A DNA stretch of 5,562 nt. It comes from Alphaproteobacteria bacterium. Lineage in GTDB: Bacteria; Pseudomonadota; Alphaproteobacteria; RF32; CAG-977. This document shows positions 1 to 5,562 of the stretch, piece after piece; positions within the stretch are counted from its first letter, which is position 1; each line of letters opens with the position of its first letter. The notes below the pieces were generated by a model that ran no database searches, had not been told where the DNA came from, and worked only from the letters and a program-made list of their open reading frames with translations. The translations under genes were made by a program, and so were the position numbers. The stretch is taken from the NCBI GenBank assembly GCA_017476085.1, contig JAFVEJ010000189.1, positions 1 through 5,562 on the forward strand, given 5' to 3'.

Positions 1-567
1 ACGGGCGCGGCGCATTTGATTCAGATAATTTTCATCATAAATATCGGGCAGGAAATACAGCGGGCTGTTTTTATAAACATTTTCGTCCACATAATCGCCC
101 AAGAAGTATCTGGGACCGTATAATCCGCTGAGCGCAATCACGGAATCGATCAGATCGGGACGGCGGAAAAACGTATTGGCGCTGTGGGTCGCCCCCATGG
201 AACAGCCTGTTGCCAGAATACCTATTTCTTCACCGCCGTTGGCGTCGCGGCTGATTTCTTTGATGCGGGGAATGAATTCTTCAACCGTATAATTGAAGTA
301 TCTTTCCTGCATCTGCATATTGTCATACGGATTGCCGTCTTTCTTTTCCCAAGATTCCCAATCAATACCGTCAATGCAGAACAGTTGAATCCGTCCGTCA
401 TCAATATAAGGCGCGCAAATGTTCACCATCCCATGATATTCATAGTGCCAAAAGCGGCCGCATCCGGGCGGAAAAACCAGAACGGGTTTGCCGGTATGAC
501 CGTAAACCTTAAATTCCATATCCCGATCCAGACAGGACGACCATTCTTTAAAGTATTCTTCTTTCAT
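1..567 (-). CDS. Alpha/beta-hydrolase fold esterase-like protein (3' end cut by window edge)
   Basis: The frame is open from an ATG at 567 to the left edge, giving 189 visible residues with the C-terminus missing. It looks like a cytoplasmic serine hydrolase of the putative-esterase type: no signal peptide is seen, and the start MKEEYFKEWSS is soluble. Residues 28-36 (PVLVFPPGC) resemble the strand and oxyanion-loop region of alpha/beta hydrolases. GCSMGA at 121-126 is a G-x-S-x-G nucleophile elbow with Ser123 as probable nucleophile, and DSVIALSGLYG (141-151) is the usual strand after the elbow helix. The catalytic Asp and His would lie partly beyond the edge. AGGA at 577-580 sits 9 bases before the ATG and directly follows the stop of the upstream ATP-grasp gene, so the two are almost certainly co-translated. 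The hydrolase fold is seen with good confidence; the substrate is unknown. Pairing with an ATP-grasp enzyme suggests hydrolysis of, or transfer to, the product of that ligase. Confidence 0.85.
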   Translation of the reverse strand, partial: MKEEYFKEWSSCLDRDMEFKVYGHTGKPVLVFPPGCGRFWHYEYHGMVNICAPYIDDGRIQLFCIDGIDWESWEKKDGNPYDNMQMQERYFNYTVEEFIPRIKEISRDANGGEEIGILATGCSMGATHSANTFFRRPDLIDSVIALSGLYGPRYFLGDYVDENVYKNSPLYFLPDIYDENYLNQMRRAR

Positions 568-580
568 TTGTCTTTTTCCT

Positions 581-1756
581 TCAAACGCGCGCATTTACGG
601 CGTCAATGATTTCGTTGATTTCTTCAAGAGTATCCGCATAAATCAGATAAATATAGTCTCCCATCGCGCGGGCGGTGATTCCTTCAATCGGCATATGTTC
701 CATAATATGATCGCCGTATTTGGCCAGAATGGCTTCGTGCGTGTAAACATAATTAAAGCGGAATTTTCGACTGGCAAAAGCGGCATAACGCTTTTGACTC
801 ATATCGCCTTCGGGACGGCCTTTGATCAATGTATCGGCCCAAGCTTTATAAATATTTACGTCATGAGATGCTTCATAAATTTCCGTAATCATGCCGCCGG
901 GCGGACGCATATTGACTTCCAAAGCCATCACTTTGGTTTTTCCTGTTTTTTTGTCGGTCGTACGGAAAAATTCAAAGTGGAAAAAAATGTCTTTGATGCC
1001 GTACGCTTTAACGATTGCCGTTCCGGCTTTGCGTATGTCTTCCGCCATTTCTTTGTCGGTATGGTACATAATGCAGTCATCATTAACGACGGTATCCATC
1101 AAAGACTGGTGATACACCTGACTGGCGCAGAAAACGATTTCACCGTCATGATTGGTCAAGCCGTCAAATGTTTCGACATGGCCGTCAATGAAGGTTTCCA
1201 TAATATATTGCACATCCGGCTTCTGAGCAAAGAAATCGGCCATTTCCGATTCGGTATGCAAAGTGTAAGTGTCGCAGGCGCCGACCCCGTCATCAGGTTT
1301 GACAACGACGGGAAATCCGTTTTTATCCGTGAAAGCTTTGCCGTCCGCAAAATTTTTAGGCAGGCAATAGTCGGCACAGGCAACGCCGGCCTTTTTAAAG
1401 AAAGCTTTCATTCTGGATTTTTGTTTGTGGTTCAGAATTTCCGGATATTTGACGCCTTCGATGTTAAAATCGGTTCTTAACATCGCTTCCGTAATCAACC
1501 AAAATTCGTTGTTGGATTGAATCCGATCGATTTTACCGTGGTGATGGATCAGGCAGGCAACAGCGCGATAAACCTGGTCATAGTTCTGTAAATTATCAAC
1601 GCGGTAATATTCGGTTAAAACATCTTTTAATTCCGGCTGCAGTTCATCATATCCTTGATCGCCGATTCCCAATACATTAACGCCGTTTTCTTTTAAATAG
1701 CGGCAGAATTTCCACCCGTAGGTCGGAAAATTCGGAGAAAAATAAAGAAAATTCAT
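581..1756 (-). CDS. ATP-grasp domain protein, carboxylate-amine/thiol ligase-like
   Basis: A complete 391-residue cytoplasmic protein. ATP-grasp enzymes use ATP to form an acyl-phosphate and ligate it to an amine or thiol. Residues 1-100 form a pre-ATP-grasp, Rossmann-like region that opens MNFLYFSPNFP. KQKSRMKAFFKKAGV (111-125) matches the 'K..mK..l...Gv' helix that begins ATP-grasp domains. FPVVVKPDDGVGA (148-160) holds the ATP-binding lysine (Lys153) and a glycine-rich loop. METFIDG (186-192) is the hinge-strand region. The acidic metal ligands appear as FHFEFF (Glu262) and MALEVNMRPPGG (Glu280, Asn282), the E-x-N of active ATP-grasp enzymes, so catalysis is probably intact. The start is set by AGGA at 1766-1769, 9 bases upstream. 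It shares general ATP-grasp features with carbamoyl-phosphate-synthase-type and amino-acid ligases, but nothing pins down the substrate. It is the first gene of an operon with the esterase-like gene 13 bases downstream. Confidence 0.88.
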   Translation of the reverse strand: MNFLYFSPNFPTYGWKFCRYLKENGVNVLGIGDQGYDELQPELKDVLTEYYRVDNLQNYDQVYRAVACLIHHHGKIDRIQSNNEFWLITEAMLRTDFNIEGVKYPEILNHKQKSRMKAFFKKAGVACADYCLPKNFADGKAFTDKNGFPVVVKPDDGVGACDTYTLHTESEMADFFAQKPDVQYIMETFIDGHVETFDGLTNHDGEIVFCASQVYHQSLMDTVVNDDCIMYHTDKEMAEDIRKAGTAIVKAYGIKDIFFHFEFFRTTDKKTGKTKVMALEVNMRPPGGMITEIYEASHDVNIYKAWADTLIKGRPEGDMSQKRYAAFASRKFRFNYVYTHEAILAKYGDHIMEHMPIEGITARAMGDYIYLIYADTLEEINEIIDAVNARV

Positions 1757-1826
1757 TTTTGTTTTTCCTATAAGGATTTTTCTATTTTTTGCGGGCTTTT
1801 TTTAATTTTAAAGAAGCTCTTGTGAG

Positions 1827-1855
1827 AAAGTGGCAAGCCTTACCGCTGATGTCAA
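1827..1855 (-). promoter_or_regulatory. Candidate promoter for the ATP-grasp/esterase operon
   Basis: On the minus strand a perfect TTGACA lies at 1850-1855. Seventeen bases downstream is CACTTT (1827-1832), a poor -10 element. An overlapping alternative is TTGCCA about 18 bases before TTTAAA, in the same stretch. The transcript would have a leader of roughly 50-70 bases before the ATG at 1756. The perfect -35 hexamer and its position in a divergent gap support it; the weak -10 keeps confidence low. Confidence 0.4.
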
Positions 1856-1911
1856 TAAAAAATTAAAGGAATTGTTTTATTTTTTTATCAACTTTCTTTT
1901 TTAGGAAAAAG

Positions 1912-1920
1912 TGCTAATAA
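1912..1920 (+). promoter_or_regulatory. Candidate extended -10 for the marC-like gene
   Basis: TGC followed by TAATAA resembles an extended -10 element (TGn plus a partial TATAAT match). Transcription would begin near 1927, about 27 bases before the preferred ATG at 1954. No good -35 is seen: the upstream sequence is a T-rich run, which could act as an UP-like element in AT-rich DNA. The surrounding AT content makes chance matches likely. Confidence 0.25.
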
Positions 1921-1953
1921 TAAAGCCGTTCTAACCGTTTGTTGAGAATACGC

Positions 1954-2586
1954 ATGTTGTCTTGGTTTGTTGATTTTCTGCATTTTTCATTGGCGATGCT
2001 GGCCGTATGCGCGCCGCAGTCGGCGATTCCCGTATTTATCAATCTGACAGACGGAATGGGACGGCGCGAAAAAGCGGGAATAGCCCGTCAAACGGGAATA
2101 GCGGTGGCGTGCGTTTTATGTTCATCCGCTTTTTTCGGCAGCGCTTTGCTGGATATGTTCGGAGTCAGCTTGAACTCGTTCAGAATTGCCGGCGGAATTT
2201 TGCTGATGTCGATTGCGTTCGGTATGATGAAAGCGTCTGAAAAGCGTCACACAAAGGAAGAACAGGCTGAAGCGGAAAATCGTGAAGCGATCGGCGTTAT
2301 GCCGTTGGCTATTCCAGTTATTTCCGGTCCCGGTTCGATTTCCGCTATGGTGATTGCGACACAGATGGATAAATCGTTGCCGCATTTGATTGCGGTACTT
2401 TGTTCCGGTTTGGCTGTCGCGACGGTCGCGTGGCTGCTGCTGCGCGTAGCGGATAAGCTGGCCGCCGTTTTGGGACAGACTGGACTGAATATCATCGGGC
2501 GTTTGTGCGGTATGCTGTTGGCCGCTTTGGCGGTTGAATTTATTTATACGTCACTGAAAGATATGTTTCCCGCATGGATCGGATAA
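1954..2586 (+). CDS. MarC/UPF0056 family integral membrane protein
   Basis: A 210-residue inner-membrane protein, close to the usual family length of about 200-220. Six hydrophobic segments fit the family, at about 5-27, 46-67, 77-92, 114-135, 144-163 and 182-203. Recognisable family blocks are FGVSLNSFRIAGGILL (69-84), PLAIPVISGPGSIS (117-130) and GLNIIGRLCGMLLA (177-190). The charged loop between helices 3 and 4 (about 93-112) is typical. In the first repeat the usual 'NP' pair of the N-terminal half is replaced by APQSAIP (20-26), a modest deviation. Family function is poorly defined: MarC was named from the E. coli mar locus but is not an established drug exporter, and relatives such as YchE and YhgN are only proposed transporters. 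The frame also allows a TTG start at 1939, but the ATG at 1954 is preferred because it fits family N-termini and has a weak GAGA-type site just upstream. It is not obviously linked in function to its neighbours. Confidence 0.9.
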   Translation: MLSWFVDFLHFSLAMLAVCAPQSAIPVFINLTDGMGRREKAGIARQTGIAVACVLCSSAFFGSALLDMFGVSLNSFRIAGGILLMSIAFGMMKASEKRHTKEEQAEAENREAIGVMPLAIPVISGPGSISAMVIATQMDKSLPHLIAVLCSGLAVATVAWLLLRVADKLAAVLGQTGLNIIGRLCGMLLAALAVEFIYTSLKDMFPAWIG

Positions 2587-2590
2587 GGGA

Positions 2591-3274
2591 TTACAGATTG
2601 CGTTGAATGACATCATTCTGCGGCGGTATGTCTTCTTTGTTCGGGTGGTTGTCTCTTCTTTTATGTTCTCTGACGGCGGCCTCGACCAAATGCCAGAACA
2701 GACGGGCTTCCAGAAAAATTGCAAACAGGCAGGCCATAAATCCGATTGTTGAACCAAAAGAATCGGAAGAAGGATTCTTTCTGAAAGTATATAATTTTTC
2801 CGTACCGCGCAAAAACCGGTTGAATCTTATGGCTTCTTTTTCAGCCGTGCGTAGGTTGTTGCAATGCGGCGTAAAGCTGAAGCTTTTATCCTTTTCAACC
2901 AATTCCACCGTATAAAAGGTTTTTCCGCCGTGTCGGCCTATACGGCTGTTCTTTTTAGCGCGGGCAAATTCCGTACGGGAAATATCGTATCTTTCGATAA
3001 CGCTCATTTTTTTGTTGAAATAAGTCGTGTGAGAGTAAGTGCATGTCATCGCGTCTTTTTGACATTCCAGATAAAAAGACTGTTCTTCAAAAAAATAAAG
3101 GTACCCGGAAAACAACAAAAAAATAATCAGATAAGCAATCAAATATTCATTGATTTTTTTATTCAATCCTTTCGAAAGTTTGCTCCGTTTTCCTTTGATA
3201 TACTGGTACAGCGCCGCTTCAATTATGAAAAAAACGGCAAAGACGGAAAAAATAATGTGTAAAATATCAGTCAT
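2591..3274 (-). CDS. Array paralog 1: membrane protein with CX6C-YxH[ST]T signature and DVIQR tail
   Basis: Not recognised as a named family. It has 227 residues, with predicted transmembrane segments at about 4-26, 44-62 and 174-197. The basic loop 27-41 (KGKRSKLSKGLNKK) should be cytoplasmic, which puts residues 63-173 outside. The outside domain starts FFEE and carries the array signature: Cys71, Lys73, Asp74, Cys78, Tyr80, His82, Thr84, Asn87. After that come RYDISR (95-100), a basic turn rich in K, R, H and G (107-118), strands FYTVELVEK and SFSFTP, and a helix (143-155) ending RFNRFL. The tail (about 198-227) is charged and ends NDVIQRNL, a motif shared only with paralog 2. AGG at 3283-3285 lies 8 bases before the ATG. 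The stop is 4 bases from the convergent marC-like stop, leaving no room for a separate terminator. The cysteines could form a disulfide on the outer side. Function is unknown. Confidence 0.85.
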   Translation of the reverse strand: MTDILHIIFSVFAVFFIIEAALYQYIKGKRSKLSKGLNKKINEYLIAYLIIFLLFSGYLYFFEEQSFYLECQKDAMTCTYSHTTYFNKKMSVIERYDISRTEFARAKKNSRIGRHGGKTFYTVELVEKDKSFSFTPHCNNLRTAEKEAIRFNRFLRGTEKLYTFRKNPSSDSFGSTIGFMACLFAIFLEARLFWHLVEAAVREHKRRDNHPNKEDIPPQNDVIQRNL

Positions 3275-3390
3275 AAAATCAACCTATATTGTTATGTAAA
3301 ATCTGTATTTGAGCCGGTTAGCGATCGGAAAAGATTCAGTCTTTCTTCCAACTGCTTTATCGGGGATAATTTTTACAGTTCTCTTTTTTT

Positions 3391-4071
3391 CTAAATGTTT
3401 TTAGAGCGTTGAATAACATCGTCGTTAGGGTCGGAAAGGGTAAGTTCCCGATCGGTTTCTTCATTCAATTCTTTCAGAAAAGCCTCGATTTCTTCGTCCG
3501 ACAGGCCTTCTTCTTTTAAATTTTTTCTGATTTCCTCATCTATATCGGAAATTTCCGAATGGTTTACAGTACCGTTTGAATCGCTTCGAATGTTTTTTCG
3601 GAAAGAGAACAGAGCGACGGCAACTAAAAACAGGTTGAGAAGGAAGAGGAGTTTGACCGGAGATATTTCAGACGGCATCTTAAAATAAGCGTAATTTTTT
3701 TGAGAAGAAGATAAAAAATGATTGAATTTGCGGGCTTCGTTCCGCGCCTCAGAGTCGTTTGTAAAATCGTGGGGAATTTTGAATAAAAAGCCGTTTGTCC
3801 CGGTCATATCCACCGTGTAATAAAAACCGCGTTTGTGTCGAGTGTGTTTGGTGGCTTTTGCATACATGTTTCGTGAAAGATTATATGTTTTTACCGGGCG
3901 CATCGTTTTATCGTATTCGGTGGAATGGCTGTAGGTGCAAACCATTGTTTCCTTCATGCATTCAAAATACATTGAGCGGTCGCTGAAAAAATACATATAA
4001 CCGGGAATCAGAAATAAAATAAAAAGAACGATCAGGCTTTGTTTTTCTGATTCTTTTTTATTTTTTGACAC
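3391..4071 (-). CDS. Array paralog 2: two-helix membrane protein with CX6C signature and long acidic DVIQR tail
   Basis: Unrecognised family, paralogous to its three neighbours. The frame permits an ATG at 4089, but a GTG at 4071 is preferred. GGAG lies 7 bases before the GTG, the ATG has no Shine-Dalgarno site, and the probable -10 box at 4106-4111 would leave the ATG only about 10 bases of leader. This gives 226 residues. Unlike paralogs 1 and 3 it lacks the first helix: a short charged N-terminus (SKNKKESEKQ) leads into a helix at about 12-29 and GYMYFF, then the outside domain. That domain has Cys38, Lys40, Glu41, Cys45, Tyr47, His49, Thr51 and Lys55, then TYNLSR, a basic KHTRHKR turn, YYTV, and a helix ending KFNHFL. 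A second helix lies at about 139-157. The roughly 65-residue tail is strongly acidic, with a predicted helix (LSDEEIEAFLKEL), and ends NDDVIQRSKNI. Function is unknown. Confidence 0.83.
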   Translation of the reverse strand: MSKNKKESEKQSLIVLFILFLIPGYMYFFSDRSMYFECMKETMVCTYSHSTEYDKTMRPVKTYNLSRNMYAKATKHTRHKRGFYYTVDMTGTNGFLFKIPHDFTNDSEARNEARKFNHFLSSSQKNYAYFKMPSEISPVKLLFLLNLFLVAVALFSFRKNIRSDSNGTVNHSEISDIDEEIRKNLKEEGLSDEEIEAFLKELNEETDRELTLSDPNDDVIQRSKNI

Positions 4072-4078
4072 TGAATAT

Positions 4079-4082
4079 CTCC
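4079..4082 (-). promoter_or_regulatory. Shine-Dalgarno GGAG that decides the start of paralog 2
   Basis: GGAG is separated by 7 bases (ATATTCA) from the GTG at 4069-4071. It lies inside the coding sequence that an ATG start at 4089 would imply, which argues for the GTG as the real start. Confidence 0.65.
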
Positions 4083-4105
4083 GTATCATCTAAAAGTTGT
4101 CTTTA

Positions 4106-4134
4106 ATTATATCTGATGGAGCAGATAAAAGAAA
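4106..4134 (-). promoter_or_regulatory. Candidate promoter for paralog 2 (and probably paralog 1)
   Basis: The minus strand shows a perfect TATAAT at 4106-4111. Seventeen bases upstream is TTTCTT (4129-4134), a weak -35. The predicted transcript starts near 4099, about 28 bases ahead of the GTG at 4071. It lies in the 146-base space between paralogs 3 and 2, the widest gap in the array, so paralogs 2 and 1 may form their own transcript. Confidence 0.5.
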
Positions 4135-4217
4135 CGGTTTTATTCTTTTTACTAATAAGGAGAAAAGACACTGAATGCTGCATGGATGGGGGAATTATCA
4201 TAAACGGCAATAAAGCA

Positions 4218-4874
4218 TCATTCATCGGGTATTTTTTCTTTTTTCCGATATTCGAGGTATTTTTCCTTCTTTTTGCGCTGAAAGATTTTAGTTAATGCCG
4301 TCAACGATCCGAACATACTCAGAATAACGGAAAGAAACAACGGAAGGAGAATAATCGAATAATTTTTCGTATTATTCGGTGTTATTTCCTTATATGCGTA
4401 ATACGGTTTATCCGTATGCAAAAAAGCCGCGGCGCGGGCGGCCTGTCTTTCGGCGTCTTCCTTGAAATCGAAATCCTTCGGCATTTCAAAGGAATTGTTT
4501 TCCCCGTTGAAAACGATCCTGTAAACGGTTTTGGAACAGTGGCGGCCGCAGGAACGTTTGTGCGGGACGATTCCGGCTTCTTTGATGCCGGATAAATCAA
4601 AGGAACGGGCCAGACGGATGTTTTTGTTATAATGCGTCGAATGATGGTAATCGCAACGCTGTGTGTCTTTTCCGCATCTGAAAATGAAATCCACATCTTC
4701 AAAAAAGAAAAAATATCCTACGCCGCCGAAAAAAATAAGTATTATGAAAAAAAAACTTTTCTTTTCTTCTTTGGTAAAAGTCAATCCTTGCCGACGCATA
4801 AAAAGCAGTAAAAGGATAAAGACTCCCCCGAATGCGGCGGCGATTCCCGCGACAGATGACACTAAATCGTCCAT
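4218..4874 (-). CDS. Array paralog 3: three-helix membrane protein with CX6C signature and extra CxxxC
   Basis: Unrecognised family; 218 residues. Predicted helices are at about 8-26, 40-58 and 171-192. The intervening MRRQGLTFTKEEKK loop and the very basic tail (FQRKKKEKYLEYRKK) are both expected inside, so the central domain (59-170) is outside. FFED precedes the signature: Cys67, Lys69, Asp70, Cys74, Tyr76, His78, Thr80, Asn83, Lys84. Then come SFDLSGI (91-97) and a basic loop containing CGRHC (109-113), a second cysteine pair found in no other member. After that are YRIVF, SFEMPKDF and a helix ending AAAFLHTD. Its closest relative is paralog 4: about 50 of 105 core residues match by hand count. 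AAAGGA at 4881-4886 on the plus-strand numbering, read as minus strand, gives an AAGGA Shine-Dalgarno 6 bases before the ATG. It lacks the DVIQR tail. The second pair could form another disulfide or bind metal; function is unknown. Confidence 0.86.
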   Translation of the reverse strand: MDDLVSSVAGIAAAFGGVFILLLLFMRRQGLTFTKEEKKSFFFIILIFFGGVGYFFFFEDVDFIFRCGKDTQRCDYHHSTHYNKNIRLARSFDLSGIKEAGIVPHKRSCGRHCSKTVYRIVFNGENNSFEMPKDFDFKEDAERQAARAAAFLHTDKPYYAYKEITPNNTKNYSIILLPLFLSVILSMFGSLTALTKIFQRKKKEKYLEYRKKEKIPDE

Positions 4875-4934
4875 ATTTTTTCCTTTCTTCCTTTTTATTT
4901 CCGCATATTCTTTCTGTCGGCGGTGCTTATTTCA

Positions 4935-4960
4935 GGCTTCCGTATAAAAAGAAGGAAGCC
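4935..4960 (-). terminator. Perfect 7-bp inverted repeat just after paralog 4; possible weak terminator
   Basis: GGCTTCC (4935-4941) and GGAAGCC (4954-4960) are exact inverted copies with a 12-base AT-rich loop. They lie 5 bases past the paralog 4 stop. On the minus strand the stem is followed by TGAAATAA rather than a T run, so it is not a canonical intrinsic terminator. On the plus strand only GTTTTC follows. It may be a transcript-end stem, a processing or stability hairpin, or chance. Confidence 0.35.
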
Positions 4961-4965
4961 GTTTT

Positions 4966-5562
4966 CTAACGCCTCTTTTGCCGTTTCATATTAGCGTTAT
5001 CTTGTTTTTCAAACAACTTTGAAAGAAGGGAAAAACAAGCCATGATTGTGGTGCCGTACAAAATAAACACGGAAAAGATTTTCATTCCTTCCGCGGGATC
5101 CGTAGATTCCGCATAAACGTATTCGGGAACGTCCGTATGCAGGAAAGCGCCCGCCAAAGTCGCCTGTTTCTGCGCGTCTCTTTGATAATTGAATTTTTTC
5201 GGCATTTCAAAGCTTTTTCCGTTTCCGGAAAAGCTGACGGCGTAGTAAGGGCGTCTTGCTTTTCTTTTGCCTGCGTAGCGCGTATGCCGTTTGATTTCAA
5301 CATTGTTTATTCCGTCAAGACCGAAACTGTCGGCGATTCGCAATTCTTTGTTAAAAAGTGTGGAATGATGATATTCGCAACGCTGCGTTTCTTTCCGGCA
5401 GACGAAACGGAATTCGGCATCTTCAAAAAAAGTGAACCAAACGACCGTTCCGGTTAAAAGAAGCAAGAGGAAAATGGCGTATTGTTTCATTTCTTTTGCG
5501 AAAGATTTTAACTTTTCGGGCGCAAATATCCGCGCATAAACCAAAAGAAGAAGAAAAACAAC
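4966..5562 (-). CDS. Array paralog 4: membrane protein with CX6C signature (5' end cut by window edge)
   Basis: The frame is open to the right edge, giving 198 visible residues. A TTG at 5544 could be read as a start but is almost certainly internal. The six upstream codons (VVFLLL) continue a hydrophobic helix and line up with VFILLLLFMRR of paralog 3, so the real start lies beyond the window. Counting from the edge, the end of helix 1 is at 1-9, a basic inside loop follows, helix 2 is at about 28-45 and helix 3 at about 160-182. The outside domain has FFED, then Cys55, Lys57, Glu58, Cys62, Tyr64, His66, Thr68, Asn71 and Lys72. Next come SFGLDGI and the most basic loop of the set (KRHTRY to KARR), then YYAVSF, SFEMPKKF and a helix ending AGAFLHTD. 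The tail is short and basic (MKRQKRR), without DVIQR. It is closest to paralog 3. Function is unknown. Confidence 0.84.
   Translation of the reverse strand, partial: VVFLLLLVYARIFAPEKLKSFAKEMKQYAIFLLLLLTGTVVWFTFFEDAEFRFVCRKETQRCEYHHSTLFNKELRIADSFGLDGINNVEIKRHTRYAGKRKARRPYYAVSFSGNGKSFEMPKKFNYQRDAQKQATLAGAFLHTDVPEYVYAESTDPAEGMKIFSVFILYGTTIMACFSLLSKLFEKQDNANMKRQKRR

Noticed and set aside
184..609. A 141-codon plus-strand open frame over the esterase-like gene
   Set aside because: The minus-strand frame shows a clear hydrolase motif and a good ribosome site; the plus-strand product looks like a composition artefact rich in F, H and R.
695..1480. A 261-codon plus-strand open frame opposite the ATP-grasp gene
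   Set aside because: It has no recognisable domain, and its translation is a mirror of the well-supported minus-strand ATP-grasp gene, whose motifs are intact. Long antisense frames are common opposite such genes.
2864..3262. A 132-codon plus-strand open frame opposite paralog 1
   Set aside because: Its minus-strand counterpart carries the signature conserved in three neighbouring genes, which fixes the coding strand.
3327..3351. Imperfect hairpin GGAAAAGA / TCTTTCTTCC between paralogs 2 and 1
   Set aside because: The stem needs a two-base bulge, is AT-rich and has no T run in either direction, so it is not supported as a terminator.
4067..4177. Ten-base direct repeat gacactgaat at 4067-4076 and 4168-4177
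   Set aside because: The flanks do not match and one copy lies at the start of paralog 2. A single short pair in AT-rich DNA is not enough to call an operator or insertion scar.
4107..4205. A 32-codon minus-strand frame (begins MIIPPSMQH) upstream of paralog 2
   Set aside because: No ribosome site and no similarity to the missing first helix of the paralogs; it overlaps the candidate promoter.
5542..5544. TTG as the start of paralog 4
   Set aside because: The frame continues upstream to the edge as part of a hydrophobic helix that aligns with helix 1 of paralog 3, so the gene is cut rather than starting here.

Overview
The window is ordinary bacterial DNA, with compact genes, short intergenic spaces and clear Shine-Dalgarno sites. 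The organism cannot be identified from it. A MarC-family inner-membrane protein, a cassette of cytoplasmic enzymes, and small membrane proteins with paired cysteines on the presumed non-cytoplasmic side together suggest a Gram-negative bacterium, perhaps an uncultured proteobacterium. That is an inference and a weak one. No RNA genes, insertion sequences, CRISPR arrays or phage genes were seen.

Left part (1-1756, minus strand): a two-gene operon. A complete ATP-grasp ligase-like gene (1756 to 581) is followed after 13 bases by an alpha/beta-hydrolase (esterase-like) gene that runs off the left edge. The close spacing, with the second Shine-Dalgarno site next to the first stop codon, indicates joint translation. 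A ligase that activates a carboxylate and a hydrolase/esterase probably act on the same small-molecule or peptide substrate, which is unknown.

Middle (1757-2586): an AT-rich divergent control region of about 200 bases, then a plus-strand MarC/UPF0056 family six-helix membrane protein. It ends only 4 bases from the end of the next, convergent, gene.

Right part (2591-5562, minus strand): the most interesting region, a tandem array of four paralogous membrane proteins that I do not recognise as a named family. The last is cut by the right edge. All four carry the signature C-x-K-[DE]-x3-C-x-Y-x-H-[ST]-T-x-[YF]-[ND]-K directly after a transmembrane helix, followed by a roughly 80-residue strand-rich region ending in a helix, another transmembrane helix and a charged tail. 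They form two subgroups. The two nearest MarC share a C-terminal DVIQR tail, and the two at the right edge share an HHST core and other blocks. The layout suggests stepwise tandem duplication and divergence of one gene. In transcription order the array reads right to left, and it may continue beyond the window.
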